Shown piece after piece: positions 18,266 through 26,576 of a stretch of DNA of 64,000 bases; the first letter of the stretch is position 1, and each line of letters opens with the position of its first letter. Origin of the DNA: Fermentibacter sp963718745 [NCBI: Candidatus Fermentibacterota bacterium] (lineage in GTDB: Bacteria > Fermentibacterota > Fermentibacteria > Fermentibacterales); contig OY970370.1 of NCBI GenBank assembly GCA_963718745.1, forward strand, positions 434,001 to 498,000, given 5' to 3'. A program made the position numbers and the translations under genes. The notes beneath the pieces were generated by a model. It saw only the letters and a program-made list of their open reading frames with translations. It did no database searches and was not told the DNA's origin.

Positions 18266-18910
18266 TCAGTTGTCTGCCGATCGGGGATGCGGGGATCCGT
18301 CTCCGCAGAGTCTGTCCCCGTAATCGCCGAGTCCGGGAAGGATGTACCATCTATCGTCCAGTTCGCGGTCCACCGCGGCGGTTATGACCAGGAGGCCGTC
18401 GAACCTCCCGAGTTCCGCAACCCCTTCGGGTGCTGCGACTACGCAGGCGAGAACTACTCCGCCCGCACCATGCCTGAACAGATACTCCACCACGGCCCCG
18501 GAGGTTCCCCCCGTGGCGAGCATCGGGTCCAGGACGATGACCTGCCTGCCCTCGACCGGAGGTACGGAATCGTAGAACCAGGAGGGTCTGGCGTTCTCCT
18601 CGTTCCTCCTGACCGCGACGAAACCTACGGGAGAGTCCGGGAGCAGCGCCTGGAAGGGAGCCAGGAGCCCTAGTCCCGCCCTGAGAATCGGCAGGATCAC
18701 GGGAGGGTCGGCACACAGCTCCCCGAAGGTGTCCTCGAGCGGTGTGGAGACCTGCAGGGGCTGAGTCTTGAGGTTCCTGGTGCTCTCGACCGCCAGGAGG
18801 ATGCCCATCGCTTCCGAGAGCGCCCTGAACTCGCGCGTGCCCGTACTGCTGTCCCTCAGGCGGCAGAGTATGTCCCTGGCCAGAGGATGGTCGATCTCGA
18901 CTATGTGCAT
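18266..18910 (-). CDS. upp: Uracil phosphoribosyltransferase
   Basis: 214 residues. Pyrimidine salvage: uracil + PRPP to UMP. Marks: LPILRAGLG and the PRPP-binding loop VLDPMLATGGTS, with the C-terminal P-GLGDYGDR uracil-binding segment. The open frame continues far upstream across tyrS, but ATG 18910 (MHIVEIDHPLA) is the family start and has GGAGGG upstream. It appears to lead the 14-gene operon that runs to 4619, and is divergent from tyrS. Confidence 0.94.
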   Translation of the reverse strand: MHIVEIDHPLARDILCRLRDSSTGTREFRALSEAMGILLAVESTRNLKTQPLQVSTPLEDTFGELCADPPVILPILRAGLGLLAPFQALLPDSPVGFVAVRRNEENARPSWFYDSVPPVEGRQVIVLDPMLATGGTSGAVVEYLFRHGAGGVVLACVVAAPEGVAELGRFDGLLVITAAVDRELDDRWYILPGLGDYGDRLCGDGSPHPRSADN

Positions 18911-18934
18911 CAGCAGGCTCCCTCCGTCTGCTCG

Positions 18935-18963
18935 TTGACAACATATCGACCTGACCGTACTGT
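18935..18963 (+). promoter_or_regulatory. Sigma-70-type promoter of tyrS
   Basis: Perfect -35 TTGACA (18935-18940), 17-bp spacer and -10 TACTGT (18958-18963). It predicts transcription from about 18970, leaving a leader of roughly 25 bases with GGAGG before the TTG start of tyrS. Its position in the short upp/tyrS divergent gap supports it. No T-box-like leader fits in this distance. Confidence 0.82.
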
Positions 18964-18994
18964 CCGCCAGTCGTAAACGAACGGAGGCCCGGTC

Positions 18995-20230
18995 TTGGAC
19001 GTGCTGAGAACGCTGAACGAGCGGGGACTGGTGTATCAGATTACCGACGAGGAGAGCCTCGGCAGACTTCTCTCGGGCGACAGGCTGGTGTTCTACGCCG
19101 GTTTCGACGCAACCGCCGCAAGCCTCCACCTCGGTCACCTGATCCCCCTGATGGCTGCGTCCTGGCTCCAGAAGGCGGGCCACAAGCCGCTGATCCTGGT
19201 CGGGGGAGCCACGGCGCTCGTCGGTGATCCTTCCGGCCGCAGCACGGAGAGGACGATCGAGTCCAGGGAAACGGTCGGATCGTGGGCCGGGAGCATCTCG
19301 GACCAGATTCGCGGATTCCTCGAATTCGGGAGGGGCGGCTCCGACGCGGAGATGCTGAACAACGCCGACTGGCTGGGACGGCTGCAGTACATCGATTTCC
19401 TGAGGGAGATCGGGAGCCATTTCAGCGTCAACAGGATGCTGACCGCGGATTCCGTCAGGACGAGACTCGAGAAGGGGCTCTCCTTCCTGGAGTTCAACTA
19501 CATGCTGCTCCAGGCCTACGATTTCCTCCACCTGTTCCGGAGCAAGGGCTGCACCCTCCAGATCGGGGGGGCCGACCAGTGGGGCAACATCGTCGCCGGG
19601 ATCGATCTCGTGAGGCGCACGGAGAGCGCGGAGGTCTTCGGGCTGACCTGTCCGCTCGTCACCTCCTCGACCGGCGAGAAGATGAGCAAGTCCATGCCGG
19701 GCGGAGCCGTCTGGCTCGACCCCGGACTGACATCCCCCTACGACTATTACCAGTTCTGGATGAACGTCGACGACAGGGACGCCCTCTACTTCATGAAGCT
19801 CTACACCTTCCTGCCCATGGAGGAGATCGAGGAGTACGCGGGCCTGCGCGGGCAGGAGACCAACCGGATCAAGAGCCGGCTCGCATGGGAGGCGACAGCG
19901 ATAGCCCATGGCAGGGACGAGGCGGACAAGGCGAGGGATGCCTCCACGGCTCTCTTCGTCGGATCCGGCGAGAGCGATTCGGTGCCGTCACTGGACGTTT
20001 CCAGGCAGGGGCTCGACGACGGGAGCCTGTCCTTCACCGACCTGTTCGTGCTGGCAGGCCTCTGCCCGAGCAGGACCGAGGTCCGGCGCCTGGCGAGGCA
20101 GAACGGGCTTGCCGCCGGCGGCAGGGCACTCGCCGATCCTGACGCGAAGGTAACTCCCGAGGACCTTTCCGGGGACTCACTGATGCTCCGGGTAGGCAAG
20201 AAGAAGTACTGCAGGATCCTGTTCAGATAG
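18995..20230 (+). CDS. tyrS: Tyrosyl-tRNA synthetase
   Basis: 411 residues. Class I synthetase charging tRNA-Tyr. The HIGH-type motif is HLGHL (about 46-50) in the context FYAGFDATAASLHLGHL, the tyrosine pocket includes GGADQWGN, and the KMSKS loop reads EKMSKSMPG. The C-terminal S4-type tRNA-binding domain follows (TEVRRLARQNGLA-GGRAL). Start codon TTG at 18995 with GGAGG eight bases upstream. Monocistronic, with its own promoter and a following hairpin. Confidence 0.96.
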   Translation: MDVLRTLNERGLVYQITDEESLGRLLSGDRLVFYAGFDATAASLHLGHLIPLMAASWLQKAGHKPLILVGGATALVGDPSGRSTERTIESRETVGSWAGSISDQIRGFLEFGRGGSDAEMLNNADWLGRLQYIDFLREIGSHFSVNRMLTADSVRTRLEKGLSFLEFNYMLLQAYDFLHLFRSKGCTLQIGGADQWGNIVAGIDLVRRTESAEVFGLTCPLVTSSTGEKMSKSMPGGAVWLDPGLTSPYDYYQFWMNVDDRDALYFMKLYTFLPMEEIEEYAGLRGQETNRIKSRLAWEATAIAHGRDEADKARDASTALFVGSGESDSVPSLDVSRQGLDDGSLSFTDLFVLAGLCPSRTEVRRLARQNGLAAGGRALADPDAKVTPEDLSGDSLMLRVGKKKYCRILFR

Positions 20231-20232
20231 AA

Positions 20233-20255
20233 GGGGTCCGGCCGGGCCGGACCCC
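20233..20255 (+). terminator. Hairpin after tyrS, possible terminator
   Basis: Perfect 9-bp GC stem (20233-20241 with 20247-20255) and a 5-base loop, starting two bases after the tyrS stop. No T-run follows, so it may act as a Rho-aided or two-way barrier between the convergent tyrS and lipoprotein genes. Confidence 0.5.
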
Positions 20256-20276
20256 GCTCTGGCAATGTGATCAGGT

Positions 20277-20843
20277 CTAGCGGGTGGAACCGCCGCTGGA
20301 GCCCCCGCTGCTGCCTCCGCTGCTGCCCCCGCTCGAACGTCCGCCGGAAGTCCCGCCGCCGGATCCCCCTCCCCTGACGCTTCCACCACTCACAGACGGA
20401 CCGGAGGATGAAGAGCTCCGGAGCGTTGCTACCGCGCTCTCCAGATCCTCGATCCTCTCCGTAAGCGAATCGGCAAGGGCATCTGACGCTTCCAGCCTCT
20501 CATAGGCAGCTTCGAGGCTGTCGCTCCCGGAGGCGAGCATCTGCTCCATCTCGATCACGACCGCTTCGAGAGAGTCGACTGATTCGATCGTCTCCGCGAT
20601 TCCCGCGAGTGACTCTCCCGAGTCGTCGAAGCCCTGGTCGCCCAGTATCTGCTCGAGGCTCTCGAGCCGGCTCTCGAGTCCGGGGATGTCGACTGCGGAC
20701 TCTCCCTCGGTCATCTCCTCCAGCGAATCGAGCCTGTCCGAGATCGTCGTGATCTTCTCGTCGATCTGATCGAGCCCGGGGATCTTGCATCCTGCGCCGA
20801 GGAGCACGAGGACTGCCAGGAGCACAACGGTTCTCTTCATCAT
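20277..20843 (-). CDS. Coiled-coil lipoprotein with Gly/Ser-rich tail
   Basis: 188 residues. The lipobox ends at C19 (LLGAGC). Residues about 24-140 are heptad-patterned with many Leu/Ile/Glu/Asp, a likely coiled coil. The last 45 residues are low-complexity, ending in four GGSS-type repeats before the final Thr-Arg. No enzyme motif. It resembles Lpp- or YbgF-like structural lipoproteins only in general design; the tail could cross or decorate the peptidoglycan, which is speculation. It closes the 21-gene operon and overlaps AMMECR1 by ATGA. Confidence 0.75.
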   Translation of the reverse strand: MMKRTVVLLAVLVLLGAGCKIPGLDQIDEKITTISDRLDSLEEMTEGESAVDIPGLESRLESLEQILGDQGFDDSGESLAGIAETIESVDSLEAVVIEMEQMLASGSDSLEAAYERLEASDALADSLTERIEDLESAVATLRSSSSSGPSVSGGSVRGGGSGGGTSGGRSSGGSSGGSSGGSSGGSTR

Positions 20844-21394
20844 GTTCTTCCTTCCTTTTCACGGTCGCCGAAGACTTCGGCGGTGTAGGTGTAGATCTGG
20901 ACGGACCCGCTCCGCCACAGCCCCGGCGGAAGCCCCGCCTTGAGGCATGCATGGCTGAGCAGTTCCTCCCTCGACCAACCCTGTTCGGTCGCGACCTGTG
21001 GGAGCAGCGTGCCGGTACGGCCTCCGCTGCGGACCAGTACGCCGTGGACACCCGGCTCGACGAGCTCCGGGGCGGACGGGCTCATCGGACCCAGAACGGA
21101 TATGTCTATCTCGAGGGAGTCCACCTCGGACGGGTCCACCGGAGAAAACCTGGGGTCGTCGACGGCAGCGGCCGCCGCCATGCCGACAACGGTCCTGCCG
21201 AGGCTCCCCATGCCGCGGAAGAGCCCGATGCAGCCGCGAAGCTCGCCGTGCTTCGACAGAGTGACGAATGCGCCCGATCCGCCATCCAGCCCTGGGAGTT
21301 CGGGCGGGGCGGGAGGGGTTCCGCCTTCCGCCGCGGCTCGTACGGCTGCCCTTGCCGCGGCGAGCAGCGCCTTGCGCGACGCCTCGTCAATCAC
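20840..21394 (-). CDS. AMMECR1-family protein (AmmeMemoRadiSam protein A)
   Basis: 184 residues. The defining LRGCIG motif is present (SKHGELRGCIGLF, about 50-62), with the usual D-PRF-PV and ISVL strands and the closing YTYTAEVF. The function of AMMECR1 proteins is unsettled; they co-occur with Memo and a radical SAM enzyme, and here the Memo gene is immediately upstream. Start GTG at 21394, eight-base overlap with the Memo stop. Confidence 0.92.
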   Translation of the reverse strand: MIDEASRKALLAAARAAVRAAAEGGTPPAPPELPGLDGGSGAFVTLSKHGELRGCIGLFRGMGSLGRTVVGMAAAAAVDDPRFSPVDPSEVDSLEIDISVLGPMSPSAPELVEPGVHGVLVRSGGRTGTLLPQVATEQGWSREELLSHACLKAGLPPGLWRSGSVQIYTYTAEVFGDREKEGRT

Positions 21395-22202
21395 CGGACC
21401 TCCTCTTCACGGAGCCGGCCATGTAGCCGACCACTGCGGTGGAATCCCCCGAGGCTGCCGCAGATGTCGAATACCCGATCACAGTAGTTTCATAGGCTCC
21501 ACCCAGGGAAGCCCAGTAGAGCAGGGTGATCAGGGGGCTCGCGCCGCAGGCTTCCGTGGACCCATCCCGGATATGGCCCGAGAGGCCGTCCGGGTCCTTC
21601 CTCCGGAAGTCGTCCATCAGCACCCCGTCCATCAACGTGGCATCTGCCAGGGGGTGGTAGTGGGATAGATCGGAGGATGCGATCAGGAGCACTCCAGGGC
21701 CTTCGGCGGCCCGGCCGATGTCGGCCGCGAGGCGCATGCAGGCCGGAGAGTCGATGCTCCCGGTCACTATCGTCACGATGCCGGCTCCGGGCCATCTCGT
21801 CTGGATGAAGGGGATCTGGACCTCCTCGGCATGCTCGCCGGAGTGGGCCTGGACCGTCCATCCATACCCCATGGAGGAAAGCCTCCCTACTATCTGCATG
21901 TCGGTCGAGACTTCGCCCAGAGGCGTCGAATAGCCGTCCCCGCCGAAGACGGATACCCCCCTGAGGGGATACCTGTGGCTGGGGGCGATCACGACAGCCG
22001 TTCTCACGTCGTCGGGGGCCTGGGCATAGGCCATGCCGGCGACCGAGCCCGAGTAGACGTAACCGGCATGCGGGCATACCAGTCCGATCACCGATGGGTC
22101 CGGTCGGAGCCTCGAGCCGCGAATGAACCCCTCCACCTGCGCTCTCAGCTTCTCGGCGCCCGAAGGGTAGAACAGTCCGGAGACGACAGGAGTGCGGATC
22201 AG
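21387..22202 (-). CDS. Memo-family protein (AmmeMemoRadiSam protein B)
   Basis: About 271 residues. Memo family: opening VVSGLFYPSG, H49-type PHAGYVYSG, SHEIS-like GEHAEEVQIPF, and SSDLSHYHP. Memo proteins have a dioxygenase-like fold and bind a metal. The start is uncertain. GTG at 22220 would add six residues, but family members begin MIR-P-A-V, which matches a CTG at 22202 that overlaps the dapB stop as CTGA, downstream of GGAGGGG. The third, radical SAM member of the set is not in this window. Confidence 0.9.
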   Translation of the reverse strand: MIRTPVVSGLFYPSGAEKLRAQVEGFIRGSRLRPDPSVIGLVCPHAGYVYSGSVAGMAYAQAPDDVRTAVVIAPSHRYPLRGVSVFGGDGYSTPLGEVSTDMQIVGRLSSMGYGWTVQAHSGEHAEEVQIPFIQTRWPGAGIVTIVTGSIDSPACMRLAADIGRAAEGPGVLLIASSDLSHYHPLADATLMDGVLMDDFRRKDPDGLSGHIRDGSTEACGASPLITLLYWASLGGAYETTVIGYSTSAAASGDSTAVVGYMAGSVKRRSGD

Positions 22203-22945
22203 ACGCAGCCCCCCCTCCACTCCACGAGATCGTCCATCCCATAGAGGCCCGGCGGCTTTCCAACGATGGATGCTGCGGCGAGGAGCGCTCCGAGTGCGAA
22301 GGTCCTCAGGCCGGATGATCTGTGGACGAGGGTCAGACGCTCGCCGTCACCGAGGAGATGCACTTCGTGGTCGCCGGCGACATCGCCTCCGCGCACGGAA
22401 AAGATCCCGGCCTCTTCCGGGGACCTCCGGCCGGATGCTCCGGACCTGCCGCTCGTGATCCTGAAATCCTTGCCGGTACCGGCCTTCCAGGCCTCCAGCA
22501 GCCTCAGTGCGGTGCCGCTCGGGCTGTCCTGCTTGTTCCTGTGATGGTATTCCACCATCTCGAAGTCGTACCTCTCGCCGGAGATCCGTGCCGCCTCGAA
22601 CACCAGTCTCGAGAGCATGTAGATGCCGAAACTCATGTTCGGTGAATGGAACACCGGCCTCTCGCGGGACCAGCGCTCCAGCAGCGCCCGCTCACGGGAT
22701 CCGAGCGCCGTGGTCCCGGAAACCAGTGCGGCGCCGGAATCCTGCAGCAGGGCGTCCAGGTCGTCGAACGCTCCCGGGGTCGAGAAGTCGATCACGACAT
22801 CGATATCCCCTCCGGAGCCCACGCCGGGCGGATTATCCCCCGGGCCGGGGTCGATCAGGGCGACTATCTGGAAATCGGACCCGGCGGCCTCCCTCAGAGC
22901 CCTCCCCATCCTCCCGGCTCCTCCGAAGAGGGCTATCCTGGTCAA
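22199..22945 (-). CDS. dapB: 4-hydroxy-tetrahydrodipicolinate reductase
   Basis: 248 residues. Second committed step of lysine/diaminopimelate synthesis, NAD(P)H-dependent. N-terminal nucleotide-binding motif GGAGRMGRAL, VIDFSTPGA, SGTTALG, and the catalytic signature EYHHRNKQDSPSGTA. A long upstream frame crosses dapA; I place the start at TTG 22945 (MTRIALFGGAG) because homology starts there and TTGA overlaps the dapA stop. Directly coupled to dapA. Confidence 0.94.
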   Translation of the reverse strand: MTRIALFGGAGRMGRALREAAGSDFQIVALIDPGPGDNPPGVGSGGDIDVVIDFSTPGAFDDLDALLQDSGAALVSGTTALGSRERALLERWSRERPVFHSPNMSFGIYMLSRLVFEAARISGERYDFEMVEYHHRNKQDSPSGTALRLLEAWKAGTGKDFRITSGRSGASGRRSPEEAGIFSVRGGDVAGDHEVHLLGDGERLTLVHRSSGLRTFALGALLAAASIVGKPPGLYGMDDLVEWRGGCV

Positions 22946-23808
22946 AGGACGCCCGCCTCCCTCATCGCCGCTCCGAGCCTGGCGCGGAGGTCGGCCCGGA
23001 GAGGCTGGAGCGGGAGTCGGAGCTCGTCCTCGATCATGCCCATCAGGTGCAGCGCGTGCTTCACGGGAATGGGGTTCGTCTCGAGGAAGAGGGCGTTCAT
23101 GAGGGGATGCAGCCTGTCGTTGATGGTGCGGGCAGTGTCGAACCTGTTCCCGGCGGCGAGGGCCATCATCTCGGCAACGGCCGCCGGGGCGACATTCGAG
23201 ACCACGGAGATCACTCCGTCCGCTCCCAGGGCGGCTTCGGCAAGGGCGAGATGATCGTCCCCGCTGAGAATGGTGATCCCGCACAGGGCTCTGATGGCCG
23301 TCACCCTCTCCGCGGCCCCTCCGGCCTCCTTGATGGCTGCTATCAGCGGATTCACCGAGAGCCTGGCCACGGTCTCGGGCGAGATGGATACGCATGTGCG
23401 CCCGGGGACGTTGTAGATCACGAGAGGCTTGTCCGAAGACGCGGCAACGGCTTCGAAGTGCGCCAGCAGTCCCTCCTGCGTGGGCTTGTTGTAGTAGGGT
23501 GTGATGACGAGGAGACCGTCGACTCCGAGGCGGGCGACCTCCCCGGAGAGCATGGCGGTCGATGCCGTATCGTTCCTGCCGCTTCCGCCCAGGACCGGCA
23601 CGCGGCCCCGCACCCTCTCGACAGTGAACCTGACGACCTCGAGATGCTCCCCCTGGTCGAGCGTGGCCGCCTCCCCGGTGCATCCGCAGGCCACCAGGCC
23701 GTCGATGCCCTCTTCGAGCTGCCAGTCGATCAGGCGCGCGAGGGCGTCGTAATCGACCCTGCCGCCCTTGAAAGGCGTGACCAGGGCGGTCAGTGCGCCT
23801 TTGAACAC
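22942..23808 (-). CDS. dapA: 4-hydroxy-tetrahydrodipicolinate synthase
   Basis: 288 residues, typical length. TIM-barrel class I aldolase condensing pyruvate with aspartate semialdehyde. Seen: ALVTPFKGG, CGCTGEAATL (usually GTTGE), the tyrosine in ITPYYNKPTQEG, YNVPGRT, and the Schiff-base lysine in AAIKEAGG. C-terminal helices are complete. Two bases separate it from the slipin gene; dapB follows by TTGA overlap. Confidence 0.95.
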   Translation of the reverse strand: MFKGALTALVTPFKGGRVDYDALARLIDWQLEEGIDGLVACGCTGEAATLDQGEHLEVVRFTVERVRGRVPVLGGSGRNDTASTAMLSGEVARLGVDGLLVITPYYNKPTQEGLLAHFEAVAASSDKPLVIYNVPGRTCVSISPETVARLSVNPLIAAIKEAGGAAERVTAIRALCGITILSGDDHLALAEAALGADGVISVVSNVAPAAVAEMMALAAGNRFDTARTINDRLHPLMNALFLETNPIPVKHALHLMGMIEDELRLPLQPLRADLRARLGAAMREAGVL

Positions 23809-23810
23809 GG

Positions 23811-24566
23811 TCAGTCCTGCTCCTTCATCATCTTCATGAAGGGTCTGAGGAGCTCGATGGGAAGAGGGAATATGGTCGTGGAGTTGTTCTCGGACGCGAT
23901 CTCGGTGAGGGTGTGGAGGTACCGCAGCTGCAGGGCGACGGGGTGCGCGCTGATTATGTCGGCTGCGTCAGCGAGCTTCTGGGAGGCCTGGAACTCGGCA
24001 TCGGCATGGATGATCTTCGCCCTGCGATCCCTCTCGGCCTCGGCCTGCCTCGCCATCACCCTCTGCATCTCGACCGGAAGATCGACATGCTTCACCTCGA
24101 CCATCGTCACCTTGATCCCCCAGGGATCGGTCAGCCTGTCGAGGATCGTCTGCAGCTGGGCATTGATCTGCTCGCGGTTGGAGAGCAGCTCGTCCATCGC
24201 GGATTCGCCGAGCACGCTCCTGAGTGTGGTCTGCGCGAGCTGGCTGGTTGCATAGTGGTAGTTCTCCACCTCGATGGTCGCCTTGATCGAGTCGAGCACC
24301 CTGAAGTAGACGACGGCGTTGACCTTCACCGAGACGTTGTCCTTCGTGATGACGTCCTGCGGAGGGACATCCATCGTGACGACCCGCAGGTCGACCCGCT
24401 TCATCTGGTCGATGATCGGCCAGACGATGATCAGTCCGGGTCCCTTGATGCCGGATATCTTCCCCAGCCTGAAGATGACTCCCCGCTGGTATTCCTTGAG
24501 CACACGGAGGGAGGAGAGGAGGATGAAGAAGAAGACGATGAGGAGAATGGTCAGTGGCGTACCCAT
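23811..24566 (-). CDS. SPFH/stomatin-family membrane protein (slipin)
   Basis: 251 residues. An N-terminal membrane helix (about 5-20), then a stomatin-type SPFH domain: [40 protein letters not shown], and the later [14 protein letters not shown] coiled coil ([15 protein letters not shown]). It ends in an acidic short tail. Such proteins oligomerise at the inner membrane and usually pair with an NfeD protein, which is the gene just upstream. Start ATG with AAGGAGG. Confidence 0.93.
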   Translation of the reverse strand: MGTPLTILLIVFFFILLSSLRVLKEYQRGVIFRLGKISGIKGPGLIIVWPIIDQMKRVDLRVVTMDVPPQDVITKDNVSVKVNAVVYFRVLDSIKATIEVENYHYATSQLAQTTLRSVLGESAMDELLSNREQINAQLQTILDRLTDPWGIKVTMVEVKHVDLPVEMQRVMARQAEAERDRRAKIIHADAEFQASQKLADAADIISAHPVALQLRYLHTLTEIASENNSTTIFPLPIELLRPFMKMMKEQD

Positions 24567-24597
24567 GAAAATGCCTCCTTGTGAATTCGTCTGGTTG

Positions 24598-24912
24598 TCA
24601 GCTCACGGAGGGCGCGGATCCGTTCACGGGCTCGACGTCCAGCATGAGGTCGTCGAGGCCTCTGACCCTCACCTCCATGCCCGGTTCCAGCCTGTGAGAG
24701 CTCCTGCACCACCACAGCTCCCCTCTCACCTCTACTACTGATCTGTTCCTGAATCCCTTCCGCTCCTTCACGATCCCGGTGAGGCCGATCATCCCCTCGT
24801 TGCCCGTCATCACGGACTTCGAATGGGCTCTGATCCCGAGCCAGACGAGAACTATGGCGAGGACGACGAGGAAGACGAATGTCGGCGCAAGATCCGAGAG
24901 AAAGATATCCAC
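24598..24912 (-). CDS. Short NfeD-family protein
   Basis: 104 residues. One membrane helix (about 9-27), then an OB-fold NfeD C-terminal domain: [41 protein letters not shown]. It is the short NfeD form without the ClpP-like protease domain. NfeD/slipin pairs (stomatin operon partners) are a known arrangement. The start is GTG at 24912, two bases after the pilT stop. Confidence 0.9.
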   Translation of the reverse strand: MDIFLSDLAPTFVFLVVLAIVLVWLGIRAHSKSVMTGNEGMIGLTGIVKERKGFRNRSVVEVRGELWWCRSSHRLEPGMEVRVRGLDDLMLDVEPVNGSAPSVS

Positions 24913-24913
24913 C

Positions 24914-26017
24914 CTACATCCTCCAGTCCGATGGCGCCTCCACGCCCTTCAGCTTCAGCTGGAGGGCCGTGGGATTGCTGGCCGCGGCGAGCGCCGTGGC
25001 TTCATCAATGCTGCCCTGCGAAAGGAGCCTGAGCAGGGCCATGTCGAAGCTCTGCATGCCGTACTGAGGCCCGCTCGACTCGATGGAGTCGCGGATCATG
25101 TGGGTCTTTAGAGGATCGATGATGCAGTTCTGGATGAAGGCGGTATGGACCATCACCTCCGCGGCGAGCACGAGACCCGTCCCCTCCCGGTTGGTGAGCA
25201 GCCTCTGGCTGATGACCGCCTTGAGCAGGCCGCCGAGCTGTGTCCTGACCTGTTTCTGCTGGTGGGAGGGGAACATGTCGATGATCCGGTTGACTGTCTC
25301 GGGGGCGTCCGAGGTGTGAAGGGTGCTCATGACCAGATGGCCGGTCTCCGCGCCCGTTATGGCCACGGCGGCGCTCGAGGCGTCCCTCATCTCGCCGATC
25401 AGGATCACGTCCGGGTCCTGCCTGAAGACCGATCTCAGAGCCGTGGCCCAGCTGTCGGTGTCTATCCCGACCTCCCGCTGGCAGACGCTCGAGTTCTTGT
25501 CGTGGTGGAGGAACTCGATCGGATCCTCGACGGTGACTATGTGTCTCTTCTCGTTCTGGTTGATGAAGTCGATCATGGAGGCGAGCGTCGTGGACTTGCC
25601 GCTGCCGGTCGCCCCGGTCACGAGTACGAGACCCCTCTGTTCGAGGGCGATCCGCTTGACTATGGGCGGGAGCCCGAGGTCGTCGAGCTCGGGGATCTCG
25701 AACGGGATCCGCCTCATCACGACAGCAGTCGAGCCGCGCTGCCTGTAGATGTTGACCCTGAACCTCGCCTTGCCGGTCAGGGAGTGGGCGAGATCGATCT
25801 CCCCCCCGTCCCGGAACACCGCCCTCTGCGGGTCGGTCATCATCTCGAACGCCAGCTGGTCTACGTGCTCGGACTGAAGCGCGCCGATGGATTCGGCCTT
25901 CACTATCATCCCGGCTTTCCTGAGGATGGGCGGACTGCCGACCTTGAAGTGGATATCGCTCACGTCTTCGGCGAGCAGGAGCGAGAGGAGGCGGTCAACC
26001 CCCTTCTCTGCAGTCAT
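24914..26017 (-). CDS. pilT: PilT-like type IV pilus retraction ATPase
   Basis: 367 residues. Secretion/retraction hexameric ATPase. N-terminal PAS-like part (LLAEDVSDIHFKVGSPP), Walker A GATGSGKST, Asp box, Walker B DVILIGEMRD and the His box HLVMSTLHT. The end of the protein carries CIIDPLKTHMIRD, in the place of the AIRNLIRE retraction motif of PilT. It drives pilus disassembly and twitching. It lies in a housekeeping operon, away from the minor-pilin cluster at 42-52 kb. It overlaps nadD by 23 bp. Confidence 0.92.
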   Translation of the reverse strand: MTAEKGVDRLLSLLLAEDVSDIHFKVGSPPILRKAGMIVKAESIGALQSEHVDQLAFEMMTDPQRAVFRDGGEIDLAHSLTGKARFRVNIYRQRGSTAVVMRRIPFEIPELDDLGLPPIVKRIALEQRGLVLVTGATGSGKSTTLASMIDFINQNEKRHIVTVEDPIEFLHHDKNSSVCQREVGIDTDSWATALRSVFRQDPDVILIGEMRDASSAAVAITGAETGHLVMSTLHTSDAPETVNRIIDMFPSHQQKQVRTQLGGLLKAVISQRLLTNREGTGLVLAAEVMVHTAFIQNCIIDPLKTHMIRDSIESSGPQYGMQSFDMALLRLLSQGSIDEATALAAASNPTALQLKLKGVEAPSDWRM

Positions 26018-26576
26018 AGAGCCCCCTTTTCAACACGAAGCTGCGGACGGACTCGGGAATAAGATATCGAGTGGGCATCGAACGGGCAAACCTTGCGCGC
26101 ATGCCGCTCGATGAGACGAGCATCCCGGGCATTTCGAAGACATCAACCTTCCCGAGGGCTTCCGCAGGGATCACCGGCTCCGGGCAGCCCGCTCTCCTGC
26201 CGGCCGCGAACAGGGCAAGGTCCAGGAAGAGGGGGTAGTCCTTCCAGGAGACCATCTCGGCAAGGCTGTCGGTCCCGATTATGAACACCGGATCGAGACC
26301 TTCCGACCTGACCCTCCCGAGGAGGTCGATCGTATAGGACGGGCCTGTCGAGGATTCGAGGTCCGCGACCTCCAGGGCGGGGTTGCCTTCGACGGCCAGG
26401 CGGAGCATCTCGATCCGATCGACGAACGGGGAGACCGGCACGCGGGACTTGTGGGGGGGCTGTCTGGACGGGACCATCAGTACCTTGTCCAGGGAATACC
26501 TCGACCGGGCCTCCTCTGCCAGGACGAGGTGACCGTAGTGGGGCGGGTCGAACGTTCCTCCGAGTACCCCGGTCAC
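25995..26576 (-). CDS. nadD: Nicotinate-nucleotide adenylyltransferase
   Basis: 193 residues. NAD biosynthesis: NaMN + ATP to deamido-NAD. N-terminal nucleotidyltransferase signature GGTFDPPHYGHL, PSRQPPHK, and the second ATP-site motif SSSGMRARF (usual form SSTxIR). The ATG overlaps the preceding gene by ATGA. Confidence 0.95.
   Translation of the reverse strand: MTGVLGGTFDPPHYGHLVLAEEARSRYSLDKVLMVPSRQPPHKSRVPVSPFVDRIEMLRLAVEGNPALEVADLESSTGPSYTIDLLGRVRSEGLDPVFIIGTDSLAEMVSWKDYPLFLDLALFAAGRRAGCPEPVIPAEALGKVDVFEMPGMLVSSSGMRARFARSMPTRYLIPESVRSFVLKRGLYDCREGG

Noticed and set aside
18911-19909. Upstream extension of upp across tyrS
   Set aside because: Antisense to the clear tyrS motifs; family start and Shine-Dalgarno at 18910.
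22946-23683. Long N-terminal extension of dapB
   Set aside because: Runs through dapA in another frame; dapB homology begins at TTG 22945.
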